Origin: an uncultured Lachnospiraceae bacterium
GTDB lineage: Bacteria > Bacillota > Clostridia > Lachnospirales > Lachnospiraceae
Assembly: GCA_910585345.1 (NCBI GenBank)
Contig: CAJUDS010000004.1
Location: 124,001-188,000 of the forward strand
Direction: 5' to 3'
DNA: 64,000 nucleotides
In this document: positions 8,302-15,783 of the stretch, in pieces
How the letters are laid out: each line of letters opens with the position of its first letter
Numbering within the stretch: position 1 is the first letter of the stretch
Position numbers and translations under genes: made by a program
The notes under the pieces: generated by a model
Databases searched by the model: none
What the model saw: the letters and a program-made list of their open reading frames with translations, nothing else
Told to the model about the DNA's origin: nothing

Positions 8302-9996
8302 TTATTTGTCTCTTTCCCTACAGAAAAGCGCATGGGATGTTACTTTTCCCACCTCCCCGCGAAGACAGCTCTCGCAAAGAAACACATATCTTTTCGCCGC
8401 CGCATCAGACGGACAGCTTTTCACTACTTCCGTAAAGAGGTTTCTCGACAAATAAAAGTCGTCCTGATAAAACAGCTGCATTGCCTCGCGAAACCTTTCT
8501 CCTGTTTCCGTTCTGCCCAGCCGTTCCTTCACCGGATAAGCATCCAGTATTTCATAAAGCCGAAAAGTATAGCCGTTCCCCTCCACAAACCCGATATACC
8601 GGCTCTGTCTTTCATGCGATATAATTTCGTATACACGGTCCGTCACTGCCATACGGACCCCCATAGCGCACAGTTCATCCGCATATCTCTGCAGTACTTT
8701 CATCTCACCGGAATGTATGTAAGGATAGGTTTGTTTTTCATCACCGGCCACTCCATAAAAAAAAGAGGTTTTGTGCAAAAGGATCAACGGCGGCCGCCCT
8801 TCTTTTGCTTCCCCGCCTTTCGCCGCCAGTTCCAATCCAAACGCCACTGCCTGCTTTGCCGTTTCCCGGAATAATATCTGCAGTGCGCCCAGATCATTCT
8901 CCGCAGAAAGAACAATGCCTCCGTGCGTTTGGCACACCCTGTCCAGCAGCGCATACTTGTCATTGATCTGCTGCAGCTGCTCCTCTTCCTCCGGCATGGC
9001 GTCGGCAAAAAAAGATACAAACGCAAGAATGCCCTCCACATGCACGCTGTCCGATGGCCGGACATCCAGAATCGATTGTTTCTCCAAAATCCGTTCCACC
9101 TCTTTGGGCGCAAAACGATAATAGGCCAGTAACGCCTGATATCTGCGGTAATCCGTTTTCATTGCCCTTTCCGCAAGCTGGCGCAGACTCTGATACAAAA
9201 GGCGCGTCTCACTGCTGCGGATACCGTTTCCCCATCTATCCTGCTTAAGCCGCTCCCATCCCTCTCTGCCCTCTGCTACTGCCGTCAGCAATGAAATAAC
9301 TCTTATGATCTCGCACTCCTGCAGAAAAAGCGCCGCTCCCGCCAGCAGACTGCCCGCCGCCAGAAAAATGACTCCATAAACAAAATACTGCTGCCGCAGT
9401 TCATCACACTTTTCCTGCAGCGGCCATAACGGAATATATACGGCCACCGCATATCTGGGAGCAGTCCGGTTCCTGTCGCACAATACGAGACATCCCTCGT
9501 CATCCGACAGCCTTCTCCACGCCACCCGGCCCTCTCCGGCTGCCTCCCGCGCAAGCTCTTTTACAGCGCCGCCGCTGTCCCCAGTCCGCTTTTTTCCCGC
9601 CGAAATCCACCGCCGGTAGACGCCGTCCTCCAATTCCCATATTTCCGCCGCCAGATATTGCACGCTGTCCTTTCCCCGTTCTGCGACAGGAAGGCTTTCA
9701 TCCAGCCACCGGCGCAGCCGTTCCTCTTCCTCCTGCGCCTGCGAACGCCCCTTAGCTTCCTCCAGCAGCCCGGCATAAGAATACATATTTTCAAAATAGA
9801 CACAAAACAAAGAAAAGTACTGCTGCGTCATCTGGTTCTGCGCAAATCTCATGCCCACAATCCCGCTTCCCGCCACAGCTGCGGTCAGCAGCAGCCCGGT
9901 CACACCCAAACGCTGCAGATACCGGGAACGGCTGACAGATACCGACCCAAAACCAATGACACAAATTGCCAGACATACAACTATTCCATCCTTCAT
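8302..9996 (-). CDS. membrane protein with degenerate class III cyclase-homology domain
   Basis: 564 aa. Two N-terminal membrane helices, an extracytoplasmic region of ~150 residues, a third helix (~210-235), a linker, then a class III nucleotide cyclase homology domain. The match is clear at its entry (YYRFAPKEVERILEK, then SILDVRPSDSVHVEGILAFVSF) and exit (VTDRVYEIISHERQSRYIGF, then YTFRLYEILD), followed by a short TPR-like tail. Active family members have SDIRxFT after the entry strand, with the Asp binding metal; here the strand continues VSFFADAMP, so the metal site looks lost. It is therefore probably a non-catalytic sensor or scaffold. Thirteen bases separate it from the upstream gene. 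Confidence 0.72.
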   Translation of the reverse strand: MKDGIVVCLAICVIGFGSVSVSRSRYLQRLGVTGLLLTAAVAGSGIVGMRFAQNQMTQQYFSLFCVYFENMYSYAGLLEEAKGRSQAQEEEERLRRWLDESLPVAERGKDSVQYLAAEIWELEDGVYRRWISAGKKRTGDSGGAVKELAREAAGEGRVAWRRLSDDEGCLVLCDRNRTAPRYAVAVYIPLWPLQEKCDELRQQYFVYGVIFLAAGSLLAGAALFLQECEIIRVISLLTAVAEGREGWERLKQDRWGNGIRSSETRLLYQSLRQLAERAMKTDYRRYQALLAYYRFAPKEVERILEKQSILDVRPSDSVHVEGILAFVSFFADAMPEEEEQLQQINDKYALLDRVCQTHGGIVLSAENDLGALQILFRETAKQAVAFGLELAAKGGEAKEGRPPLILLHKTSFFYGVAGDEKQTYPYIHSGEMKVLQRYADELCAMGVRMAVTDRVYEIISHERQSRYIGFVEGNGYTFRLYEILDAYPVKERLGRTETGERFREAMQLFYQDDFYLSRNLFTEVVKSCPSDAAAKRYVFLCESCLRGEVGKVTSHALFCRERDK

Positions 9997-10009
9997 TCCT
10001 CTGTTCCCT

Positions 10010-10846
10010 CTATTGCATCAGCGACTGCGTCCCGATCTGTCGAAAACCGTTCCAAAATATCCGCAAAACCTTCAGTTCTCCCCAGACGATATCCGATGCC
10101 GCCACCAGCAGCGTCAATCCTGCCAAAATACAGGAAATCCACAGCGCCAGCCGCAGCAGCCCCTTTTGGCGTCTTTCCGTTACTGTTGTAAATCGGTACA
10201 AAAACCCTGGCGCCGGCGTATCCGGCGCCGCCAGATATATGTCCCGCAAAAGCTCCTGAAAACTCCGGTAGCCCTGTTTGGGTATCCGCTTTTCCAACAG
10301 CCTGCGGAGCCTGTTTTTTTGAGGCAGCTTCTGCTGCGCAAGGCGTCGTATGAGCAGTGCGCACTGCATGGCGCATTTGCTTTCGCCGCATGCAGTATCC
10401 AATCCTTCCAGATCGTTCATACAACTAAGGACAATGCTGTTGTCTTTGTATAAATGGATCTGTCCCTGCTGCAGAACAAGATACAACAGCGGAAAAGGAA
10501 ATGCAGAAAGCATACACGCCGCGAGAAGATTGGTGCAGATTTCCTCACACGCCTGCGCGTCCACCGTCATATAAAACTCGGTAATTCTTCTCTCCTTCAC
10601 ACAGTCAAACACAAGGCAGAGACATCCATGCCAGTAAAACAGATCGGCATAACAGGCTTTTTCCCGTCCGCAGCCTTCCAGCACACAGATGATTTTCTGG
10701 GCCGTCCGCCGCTCTTTGACCACCAAAACCGTATAATATTCCTCTCCACCGCCCTTTTCTTCTCTGCAGATCACCGCATCGTTTACTTTTCCATGAAATA
10801 CCTCCATCACACTGCAAAGTGTCATACGTTCTGACTGATAGATCAT
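10010..10846 (-). CDS. single-TM protein with possible pseudokinase-like cytoplasmic domain
   Basis: 278 aa from the ATG at 10846, which follows GGGAGGGGGG and overlaps the stop of the upstream gene by 4 bp. A longer reading frame begins 57 bp upstream but lacks this coupled site. The cytoplasmic part (~1-225) has alternating strands and helices; QGQIHLYKDNSIVL resembles the catalytic-loop region of a kinase fold without the catalytic His-Arg-Asp. One membrane helix (LALWISCILAGLTLLVAAS) precedes a short C-terminus. The layout (kinase-like domain, one helix, short tail) recalls EssB/YukC of type VII secretion, but no sequence identity can be claimed. It may anchor the injector to the membrane; inferred. 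Confidence 0.55.
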   Translation of the reverse strand: MIYQSERMTLCSVMEVFHGKVNDAVICREEKGGGEEYYTVLVVKERRTAQKIICVLEGCGREKACYADLFYWHGCLCLVFDCVKERRITEFYMTVDAQACEEICTNLLAACMLSAFPFPLLYLVLQQGQIHLYKDNSIVLSCMNDLEGLDTACGESKCAMQCALLIRRLAQQKLPQKNRLRRLLEKRIPKQGYRSFQELLRDIYLAAPDTPAPGFLYRFTTVTERRQKGLLRLALWISCILAGLTLLVAASDIVWGELKVLRIFWNGFRQIGTQSLMQ

Positions 10847-12648
10847 AAATCCCCCCTCCCGTTCATTTTTTTCTTTTTCACAATGGCATATGCGTATGTA
10901 CAAATCATAGGATGATCCGTGCAGTAAATACGAATCTCATAAATGCCCTCTCTGGACGGCGCGGTATAGACGCCGTCCTGCGTCACTTCTCCGCTTCCCG
11001 GCTCTGTCAGTTCGTAAGAAACCGGACAGGGTTTCATATTGTGATAAGTTATCCGGAATAGATAGCTCTCCTTTTCCGCCAACGCCACCGTCGGCGTTAC
11101 AACACTGATGCTGCGGTCTATATCATGCTCTATCTCTTCCTGCAGCCGTTCGCTGTCACAGCGCACCGCCATCCAGCGGTAAGTCAGGATAAGCTGTTTT
11201 ACATCCCGCAAAAGCCGCAGCGCGACTACAAACGCGCCTCTGTCATTCAATACCTTTACCGCCGCTTCCGCGCATGCCTGCGTCCGCTTTGATTCAAACA
11301 ACGCCGGATTACCGAATACTGTCGTCTCCTCATTTCCGCCGCTTTCCTGCTCTTCCAGATATTGGCTGCCCACCTGCACAAACACATTTCCCTTTCCCAG
11401 GCCGTGCATAACCTGCGCCGAATAACAGATATCTCCTTTCCGCGCCCTTTCCCCCAAAGGGATTTCCACAATTCCCGTCTCTATCCGCGGCGCTGTCCGT
11501 AATGGATCCGCTTCCTCCATCCCGCCGTCCTCCCTGTGTACGGTTTCGTCTTTTTCATGCTCATAAAACGGAAATCTGGGACAGAAATAAGCGTTATATT
11601 CCATGCGCTTCCACGCATCCCGCAGCGTAGGGATATATGTTTTTACGGATTTTTCATCGACCTGTGTAATCAGATAAGCGGAATCAGTGCGCATAAGCGT
11701 GATTTTTGCCAGCGCCACGAACCCGGCGTCTTCCCCCATGCCCCGCAGTTCCATGCTGACACTGCCCGTCCCCCGTCCGGCCAGCAAAGCAGGCGTATCT
11801 TCCACCACGTTCACCCGACAGCACAGTCCCGACCGGACCTCTGCCTCCTCTCCGCCTATCAGCGCTTTTACGCTGCCAGGCTTCAGTACCAAGCCGCTTT
11901 CGTCCAGCGCCTGCGGCTGCGCCAGCATCCAATACTCTTTCACCAGCTTCTGTCCATGGGACAGCAAAATATTCTCCAACTGAATATGCAGTTCCCGTCC
12001 CCCGTCCGGCATGGACAGCGCCGATGTCTGCAATATCCCCTCATAAAAAAGACTGCTGCCTGCATCGCTTACCTTTACCACTTCCAGTACGATTTTTACA
12101 TAATGCCCTTTACAGATCGCAGCGGGCAGTTTTAATCTGATTTCATAATCCGCGTTTTCCAGCAGCACAGCCCCGGTAAAAAATTCCGTCTCCGCCTCAT
12201 AGCGCCGCCCCGCCGCCTCCACATCCTGCAGAAACAATTCGTACCCTTCCTCAATACGGTTGTACTCATACTCCCGTCCGTCCTCTTGTTCCGTCAATGC
12301 GTAAACCGGCTGTGTCTCCGTCTCCCGGTAGCGGATGCACAGATACGCATCGCACGTCCGAAGCTGCTCAAATCCGGTAACCGCTGAGAGCTTTTTTACG
12401 ACTGCGCTCTCCACCACAATCTCTCTCCCCAGCCCATCGACAGCCGCCCCGCTTTCGACCAGCAGCGACAGATCATCCAGATTTACGACGCCCAGGCCGC
12501 AAATAATACCCGTTCCGTTTACCATTCTGTTCATAAACTGCCTTTTACCAAGTCCGTAAAGCTGTTCCGCGTCAAAATCCGCGGATGTCAGCATCTTTCC
12601 CCTGTAATATCTGTTTCTGCTGAATGGGAGCAACTTTTCGTTTTTCAC
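10843..12648 (-). CDS. eCIS baseplate-like protein with YYRGKMLT motif
   Basis: 601 aa if the GTG at 12648 is the start; the open frame extends 45 codons further (to 12783) but that stretch overlaps the upstream gene and lacks domain-like sequence. The N-terminus carries RNRYYRGKMLTSADFDAEQL, then FMNRMVNGTGIICGLGVVN, a signature I associate with large proteins of actinobacterial and clostridial eCIS loci, thought to belong to the baseplate. The middle is beta-rich; residues ~510-595 contain an Ig-like segment (VVTPTVALAEKESYLF, then YEIRIYCTDHP). It is the first structural gene after the regulator. Placement in the baseplate is inferred from family and context. Confidence 0.65.
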   Translation of the reverse strand: MKNEKLLPFSRNRYYRGKMLTSADFDAEQLYGLGKRQFMNRMVNGTGIICGLGVVNLDDLSLLVESGAAVDGLGREIVVESAVVKKLSAVTGFEQLRTCDAYLCIRYRETETQPVYALTEQEDGREYEYNRIEEGYELFLQDVEAAGRRYEAETEFFTGAVLLENADYEIRLKLPAAICKGHYVKIVLEVVKVSDAGSSLFYEGILQTSALSMPDGGRELHIQLENILLSHGQKLVKEYWMLAQPQALDESGLVLKPGSVKALIGGEEAEVRSGLCCRVNVVEDTPALLAGRGTGSVSMELRGMGEDAGFVALAKITLMRTDSAYLITQVDEKSVKTYIPTLRDAWKRMEYNAYFCPRFPFYEHEKDETVHREDGGMEEADPLRTAPRIETGIVEIPLGERARKGDICYSAQVMHGLGKGNVFVQVGSQYLEEQESGGNEETTVFGNPALFESKRTQACAEAAVKVLNDRGAFVVALRLLRDVKQLILTYRWMAVRCDSERLQEEIEHDIDRSISVVTPTVALAEKESYLFRITYHNMKPCPVSYELTEPGSGEVTQDGVYTAPSREGIYEIRIYCTDHPMICTYAYAIVKKKKMNGRGDL

Positions 12649-12769
12649 CGTATCTATTTTCCTTTCCCAAAACTCCTTTTCTTTCCCTGCTCCAACCGTA
12701 ACATAAAACCTGTCCGCGTGAATTAAAGATTTGTTAAAGATTCCTGTTTGCTCCAAAAACAGCGCAGAC

Positions 12770-13315
12770 CTATAAATCCTCAAAAATATATCCCACTCCT
12801 CTGACAGCCCGGATCACTTTTTTACGTTCCCCATCAATTTTTTTCCGCAGATTGGAAACATGGACCATCAGCGGCCTCACATCGCCCAGATCCTCCTGCG
12901 CCCAGATGAGACGGTATAACTGTCTGTACGCAATCACTTCCCGCGGATATCTGACCATTACCGTAAGAATTGCATATTCCTTGGGCGAAAGAGATATCTC
13001 CTCTTTCCGTATCCCTTCCTGCACCCGGTATACCGCATGACGTCCCGGCTCGATCATAAACTGACGAAACCACAATGGATCGCCGGACCGTATACCGTTC
13101 CTTTTTAGGTTTTCAATCATACGCTCCATACCCGGCAGCATCACATCCGCCAAAATCAGATCCGGCTTTTCCTTCCCCAGCGCTTTTGCAGCCTCCGCGC
13201 CATTTGCTGCGGTTAACAATTCCCAATCCGCCCCCGCAAGCCGCTCTCTTACCGCACACGACAGCTCGCCGGCGCCCGCTATAAGAAGAATCTTCGCTTT
13301 TGTTTTTCTCTTCAT
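12770..13315 (-). CDS. OmpR-type regulator with truncated receiver
   Basis: 181 aa from the ATG at 13315 (AAAGGA seven bases upstream; a GTG seven codons earlier has no good site). Residues ~8-75 are a receiver-like start: an ILLIAGAG strand in place of the usual acidic IVDDD, and LILADVMLPGM with the phosphoacceptor-type Asp. The domain then stops short: no conserved Thr/Ser or Lys. Residues ~85-180 are a normal winged helix (LSPKEYAILTVMVRYP; VMVHVSNLRKKI-type recognition helix, here MVHVSNLRKKID; VRGVGYIFE). It heads the injector operon and is divergent from a kinase-like gene. It probably binds the shared promoter region at 13316-13489 independently of normal phosphorylation (inference). 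Confidence 0.82.
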   Translation of the reverse strand: MKRKTKAKILLIAGAGELSCAVRERLAGADWELLTAANGAEAAKALGKEKPDLILADVMLPGMERMIENLKRNGIRSGDPLWFRQFMIEPGRHAVYRVQEGIRKEEISLSPKEYAILTVMVRYPREVIAYRQLYRLIWAQEDLGDVRPLMVHVSNLRKKIDGERKKVIRAVRGVGYIFEDL

Positions 13316-13396
13316 ATCGTTGTCCTTTTTGCTCACTTTTCAGATAAAGGGGAGCTTACACCACCAAAAGCCACAAAAAGGACACAAAAACAGAAA

Positions 13397-13402
13397 ATTA
13401 TA
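13397..13402 (-). promoter_or_regulatory. candidate -10 box for the injector operon
   Basis: TATAAT on the minus strand, 81 bp upstream of the regulator ATG. No good -35 is seen at 16-18 bp, so this promoter may need an activator. Confidence 0.4.
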
Positions 13403-13420
13403 TTTTAGCGTATCATTTGC

Positions 13421-13449
13421 TTGACAATTTCTGACAATTATTTTAAACT
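13421..13449 (+). promoter_or_regulatory. sigma-A-type promoter for the kinase-like gene
   Basis: TTGACA, 17-bp spacer, TAAACT. The spacer repeats the -35 flank (TGACAATT twice, 11 bp apart), which may be a regulator half-site. The TTG start follows 40 bp downstream of the -10 box. Confidence 0.65.
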
Positions 13450-13489
13450 CAGTAGTAATTTTTCACGATAGGGGAAAGGAGCGGATGGA

Positions 13490-14365
13490 TTGAAACGAAT
13501 CAGATTGACTAAAACAGAATGGATAACGGGATTTTCTCTGTTGTTTTTCTATGCGGCGGCCCTTTGGTCTCTCCTGACGCAGCAGAGGCATCTGCCGCTG
13601 ATCTTCTTTATCCTGCACGGCTGCCTTGCTCTGCTCTTTTTTCTTGCCGGACAGGAAAACTTTGTGCAAAACTTTCTGGAAAGCATGGAAAACGCTCCCC
13701 CGCAGCAGGAATGGGAACGCCGTCTGCTGCAGCATACAGAAGAAATCAGCAGCCTGAAACAGGAACGGGACGCTCTGCTTGCAGAAAAATCGTCTCTGCT
13801 TACACAGCTGGAAGCATGGAAAAGCAACAGCGCCGGACCGGAAGAAAGGGATCGTCCGGACGCGTACAGGCTTCTGCCCGCACAGGAGACATGCCTGGAT
13901 GTGGATCTGAATGACCTTGCGGAAAAAGTCATTGATGACATGACGCCCCGCTGCCGCTTGGCCGGTATCCGCCTTTCGCTTTCCCGTTCCGGCGACAGAC
14001 TGTTCTGCCATGGCGACCGCTCTCTTTTGCAGCTCCTGTTTTGCAGCGTCATTGACAATTCCCTTAAATACACAAACGGCGGCGGCAGCTTAGTCATCAC
14101 ACTTTCCGCTCTGGGAGATACGATATTGATCGTATTCAAAGACGACGGCGCCGGACTGCCGTCACAGGAAACTGCGCATATTTTCGACCTGAACTATCAG
14201 GGCGCCAACCGCATAAACGGGACGGGACTGGGACTGACACAGGTCAAGGCCATCGTGACACATTATGGCGGAAACGTGTACGCCAAAAGCGATAGCGGCG
14301 CCGGTATGGCAGTCTACATCCTGCTCCCGGCTTCTGTCCGCGCAAGTACGGAAACGGACAGCTGA
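13490..14365 (+). CDS. histidine-kinase-like ATPase without a visible H-box
   Basis: 291 aa from a TTG start eight bases after AAAGGAG; the nearby ATG opens only a two-codon frame. Two N-terminal membrane helices (~12-30 and ~36-52) are followed by a coiled coil (~75-110), then an HATPase domain (~130-285): N-box IDNSLKYTNGGG, G1 FKDDGAGL, G2 GTGLGLTQVK, and a terminal VYILLP strand. Between coiled coil and ATPase I see no HisKA or HisKA_3 phosphoacceptor helix. It may signal by protein contact or phosphorylate through an unrecognised site. It is divergent from the truncated-receiver regulator, so the two probably form one control unit for the injector operon (inference). Confidence 0.75.
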   Translation: MKRIRLTKTEWITGFSLLFFYAAALWSLLTQQRHLPLIFFILHGCLALLFFLAGQENFVQNFLESMENAPPQQEWERRLLQHTEEISSLKQERDALLAEKSSLLTQLEAWKSNSAGPEERDRPDAYRLLPAQETCLDVDLNDLAEKVIDDMTPRCRLAGIRLSLSRSGDRLFCHGDRSLLQLLFCSVIDNSLKYTNGGGSLVITLSALGDTILIVFKDDGAGLPSQETAHIFDLNYQGANRINGTGLGLTQVKAIVTHYGGNVYAKSDSGAGMAVYILLPASVRASTETDS

Positions 14366-14450
14366 TAACAACGCCGCACTGCCTGTTTTGCAGATTTATC
14401 CGGTATATCCGGAGCGGAAACAACATCTAACGAAACTACCAGGAGGATGC

Positions 14451-14885
14451 ATGGACAGAAAAAAGTTTCTCATTACTTTACTGATTTTCTATAGTACGGC
14501 AGGAATGGCCGCTTGGTATCTCTCTTCCCGGCCTCCGGCATCGCTCCTTTTGTTTCCCGACACGGCGCGGACCGCTCTGTCTGCGCCCCCGGCGCCTGCT
14601 TTGCAGCCCGCGGCAGCCACAGCCACGGTTTCTGCACAGCCTTGCGCGCCTGTGGAATCCCCGGAGCCGGAATATATTTTTACCGCTTCCCACAAGAGCC
14701 ATCGTCTCTTTATCCGCAGCGGTCCTTCTCTGGAAGCGCAGATCATCGGCAGCCTGCAGCCGGGAGAAACCGGCGATGTCATCATGCCCGGCACAGAATG
14801 GACGTACCTGCGGTTTGACGGTCTGGAAGGCTATGTTTATAACGGCTACCTCACATTAACGGAAAAAGAACAGGCAGACGGTTAA
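14451..14885 (+). CDS. membrane-anchored SH3b protein
   Basis: 144 aa. Start at ATG 14451, directly after AGGAGG; longer frames upstream lack a site. An uncleaved membrane anchor (KKFLITLLIFYSTAGMAAWYL) is followed by an Ala/Pro-rich linker (~35-75) and one SH3b domain (~80-138: LFIRSGPSLEAQIIGSLQPG, then WTYLRFDGLEGYVYNGYL). SH3b domains bind peptidoglycan. It follows the kinase-like gene by 85 bp and may sense or locate the injector control unit at the wall; inferred. Confidence 0.78.
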   Translation: MDRKKFLITLLIFYSTAGMAAWYLSSRPPASLLLFPDTARTALSAPPAPALQPAAATATVSAQPCAPVESPEPEYIFTASHKSHRLFIRSGPSLEAQIIGSLQPGETGDVIMPGTEWTYLRFDGLEGYVYNGYLTLTEKEQADG

Positions 14886-14916
14886 ATCCGTTTCCGGATG
14901 ATGCGTCTGCCTGTTC
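14861..14916 (-). terminator. terminator between convergent genes
   Basis: GAACAGGCAGACG (14868-14880) and its exact complement (14904-14916) make a 13-bp stem; the loop holds a further ATCCG/CGGAT pair. On the minus strand a TTCTTTTT tract follows, so it terminates the response-regulator transcript. The stem includes the last codons of the SH3b gene. Confidence 0.75.
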
Positions 14917-14932
14917 ATCAGTTCATTTCTCT

Positions 14933-15724
14933 TTATGTCCGCCTGAATGCGCTTTCTATAAATCCGTTCGTAAATTCGGCCCAGCTATACTGCCCCATGT
15001 ATTCCCCGTGATAGACATTGACCGCAGAGGGCTTGCCCGCAATCCAGTCATAGTAATCGCAGTCTATCCGTTCCGGGACAATGCCGATCATACCTCTTTG
15101 CCGCACGATAATATCACAACAGTCTGCCTCCCGCAGCGTAGCAAGCAGATCCGCCCGCAGGTTTTTTAAATACGACAGATGATTTGTACGGTCATCCTCC
15201 CACAGACAGCTGATAATCTGTGCATTGCTGCACATCGCGCCTCTACAGTCCACAAGACAGGCCAGCAGCTCCTTCGTCTTTTTCCGCTGAAACGGCAGAG
15301 GCACGCCGCCGTAAAACGCCTCAAACTTGCCGAAACACTGGATCCGCACTCTGCCACGCCCGCCTTCGAGCGGATAACGCAGATGATCAAGGCATTCCTG
15401 TACGTCCTCCTTACTGACTGGCTTCATCAGAAAACCGCTGGCATAGAGCATATGGGCTTCTAACGCATATTCGGAATGTCCTGTCACAAAAACAATATTG
15501 GTCCGCCCTTTCAGTTTTTTAATGCCCTGTGCAAGTTCCAATCCGTTCATTCCCGGCATCACAATATCCAGAAAGGCCACATCCACCGGATGACCCGCCG
15601 CATACTGCAGCGCTTCATGCGCATACACCACCCCGGTATGCGTCCCCTCCGGGTCAATGGCATATAAGATTCTGCGCACTTCATTCACTACCGGCTGTCT
15701 GTCATCTACAATCAGTGTATTCAT
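14933..15724 (-). CDS. SARP-like response regulator
   Basis: 263 aa from ATG 15724 (AGAGGATACG upstream; a longer frame lacks support). Residues 1-120 are a complete receiver: LIVDD acidic pair, FLDIVMPGMNG phospho-Asp, FVTG Thr and MKPVS Lys. Residues ~128-230 are a winged helix (CFGKFEAFYGGVPL, then RKKTKELLACLVD and NHLSYLKNLRADL), followed by the start of a BTAD-type helical region (DCDYYDWIAG). This is the architecture of BTAD/SARP-like response regulators of Clostridia. It lies 59 bp after thrS on the same strand; no kinase partner is adjacent. Target genes unknown. Confidence 0.85.
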   Translation of the reverse strand: MNTLIVDDRQPVVNEVRRILYAIDPEGTHTGVVYAHEALQYAAGHPVDVAFLDIVMPGMNGLELAQGIKKLKGRTNIVFVTGHSEYALEAHMLYASGFLMKPVSKEDVQECLDHLRYPLEGGRGRVRIQCFGKFEAFYGGVPLPFQRKKTKELLACLVDCRGAMCSNAQIISCLWEDDRTNHLSYLKNLRADLLATLREADCCDIIVRQRGMIGIVPERIDCDYYDWIAGKPSAVNVYHGEYMGQYSWAEFTNGFIESAFRRT

Positions 15725-15783
15725 CGTATCCTCTTTTGTACAGGAAACGCTGTGCGCACAGAAAGCAGGCGGCATATACGGCC

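Noticed and set aside
7298..8455. 385-codon plus-strand frame opposite the MORN gene
   Set aside because: Shadow of the minus-strand gene: low-complexity sequence without domains or a start site.
12649..12783. N-terminal extension of the baseplate-like protein
   Set aside because: Would overlap the regulator gene, lacks a ribosome binding site and adds no domain; the GTG at 12648 fits better, though not proven.
1..13315. Prophage or R-type bacteriocin tail
   Set aside because: DUF4255 and DUF4280 partners, no head, integrase or lysis genes, and several membrane proteins in the operon favour an eCIS-type locus. Left-flank sequence could still change this.
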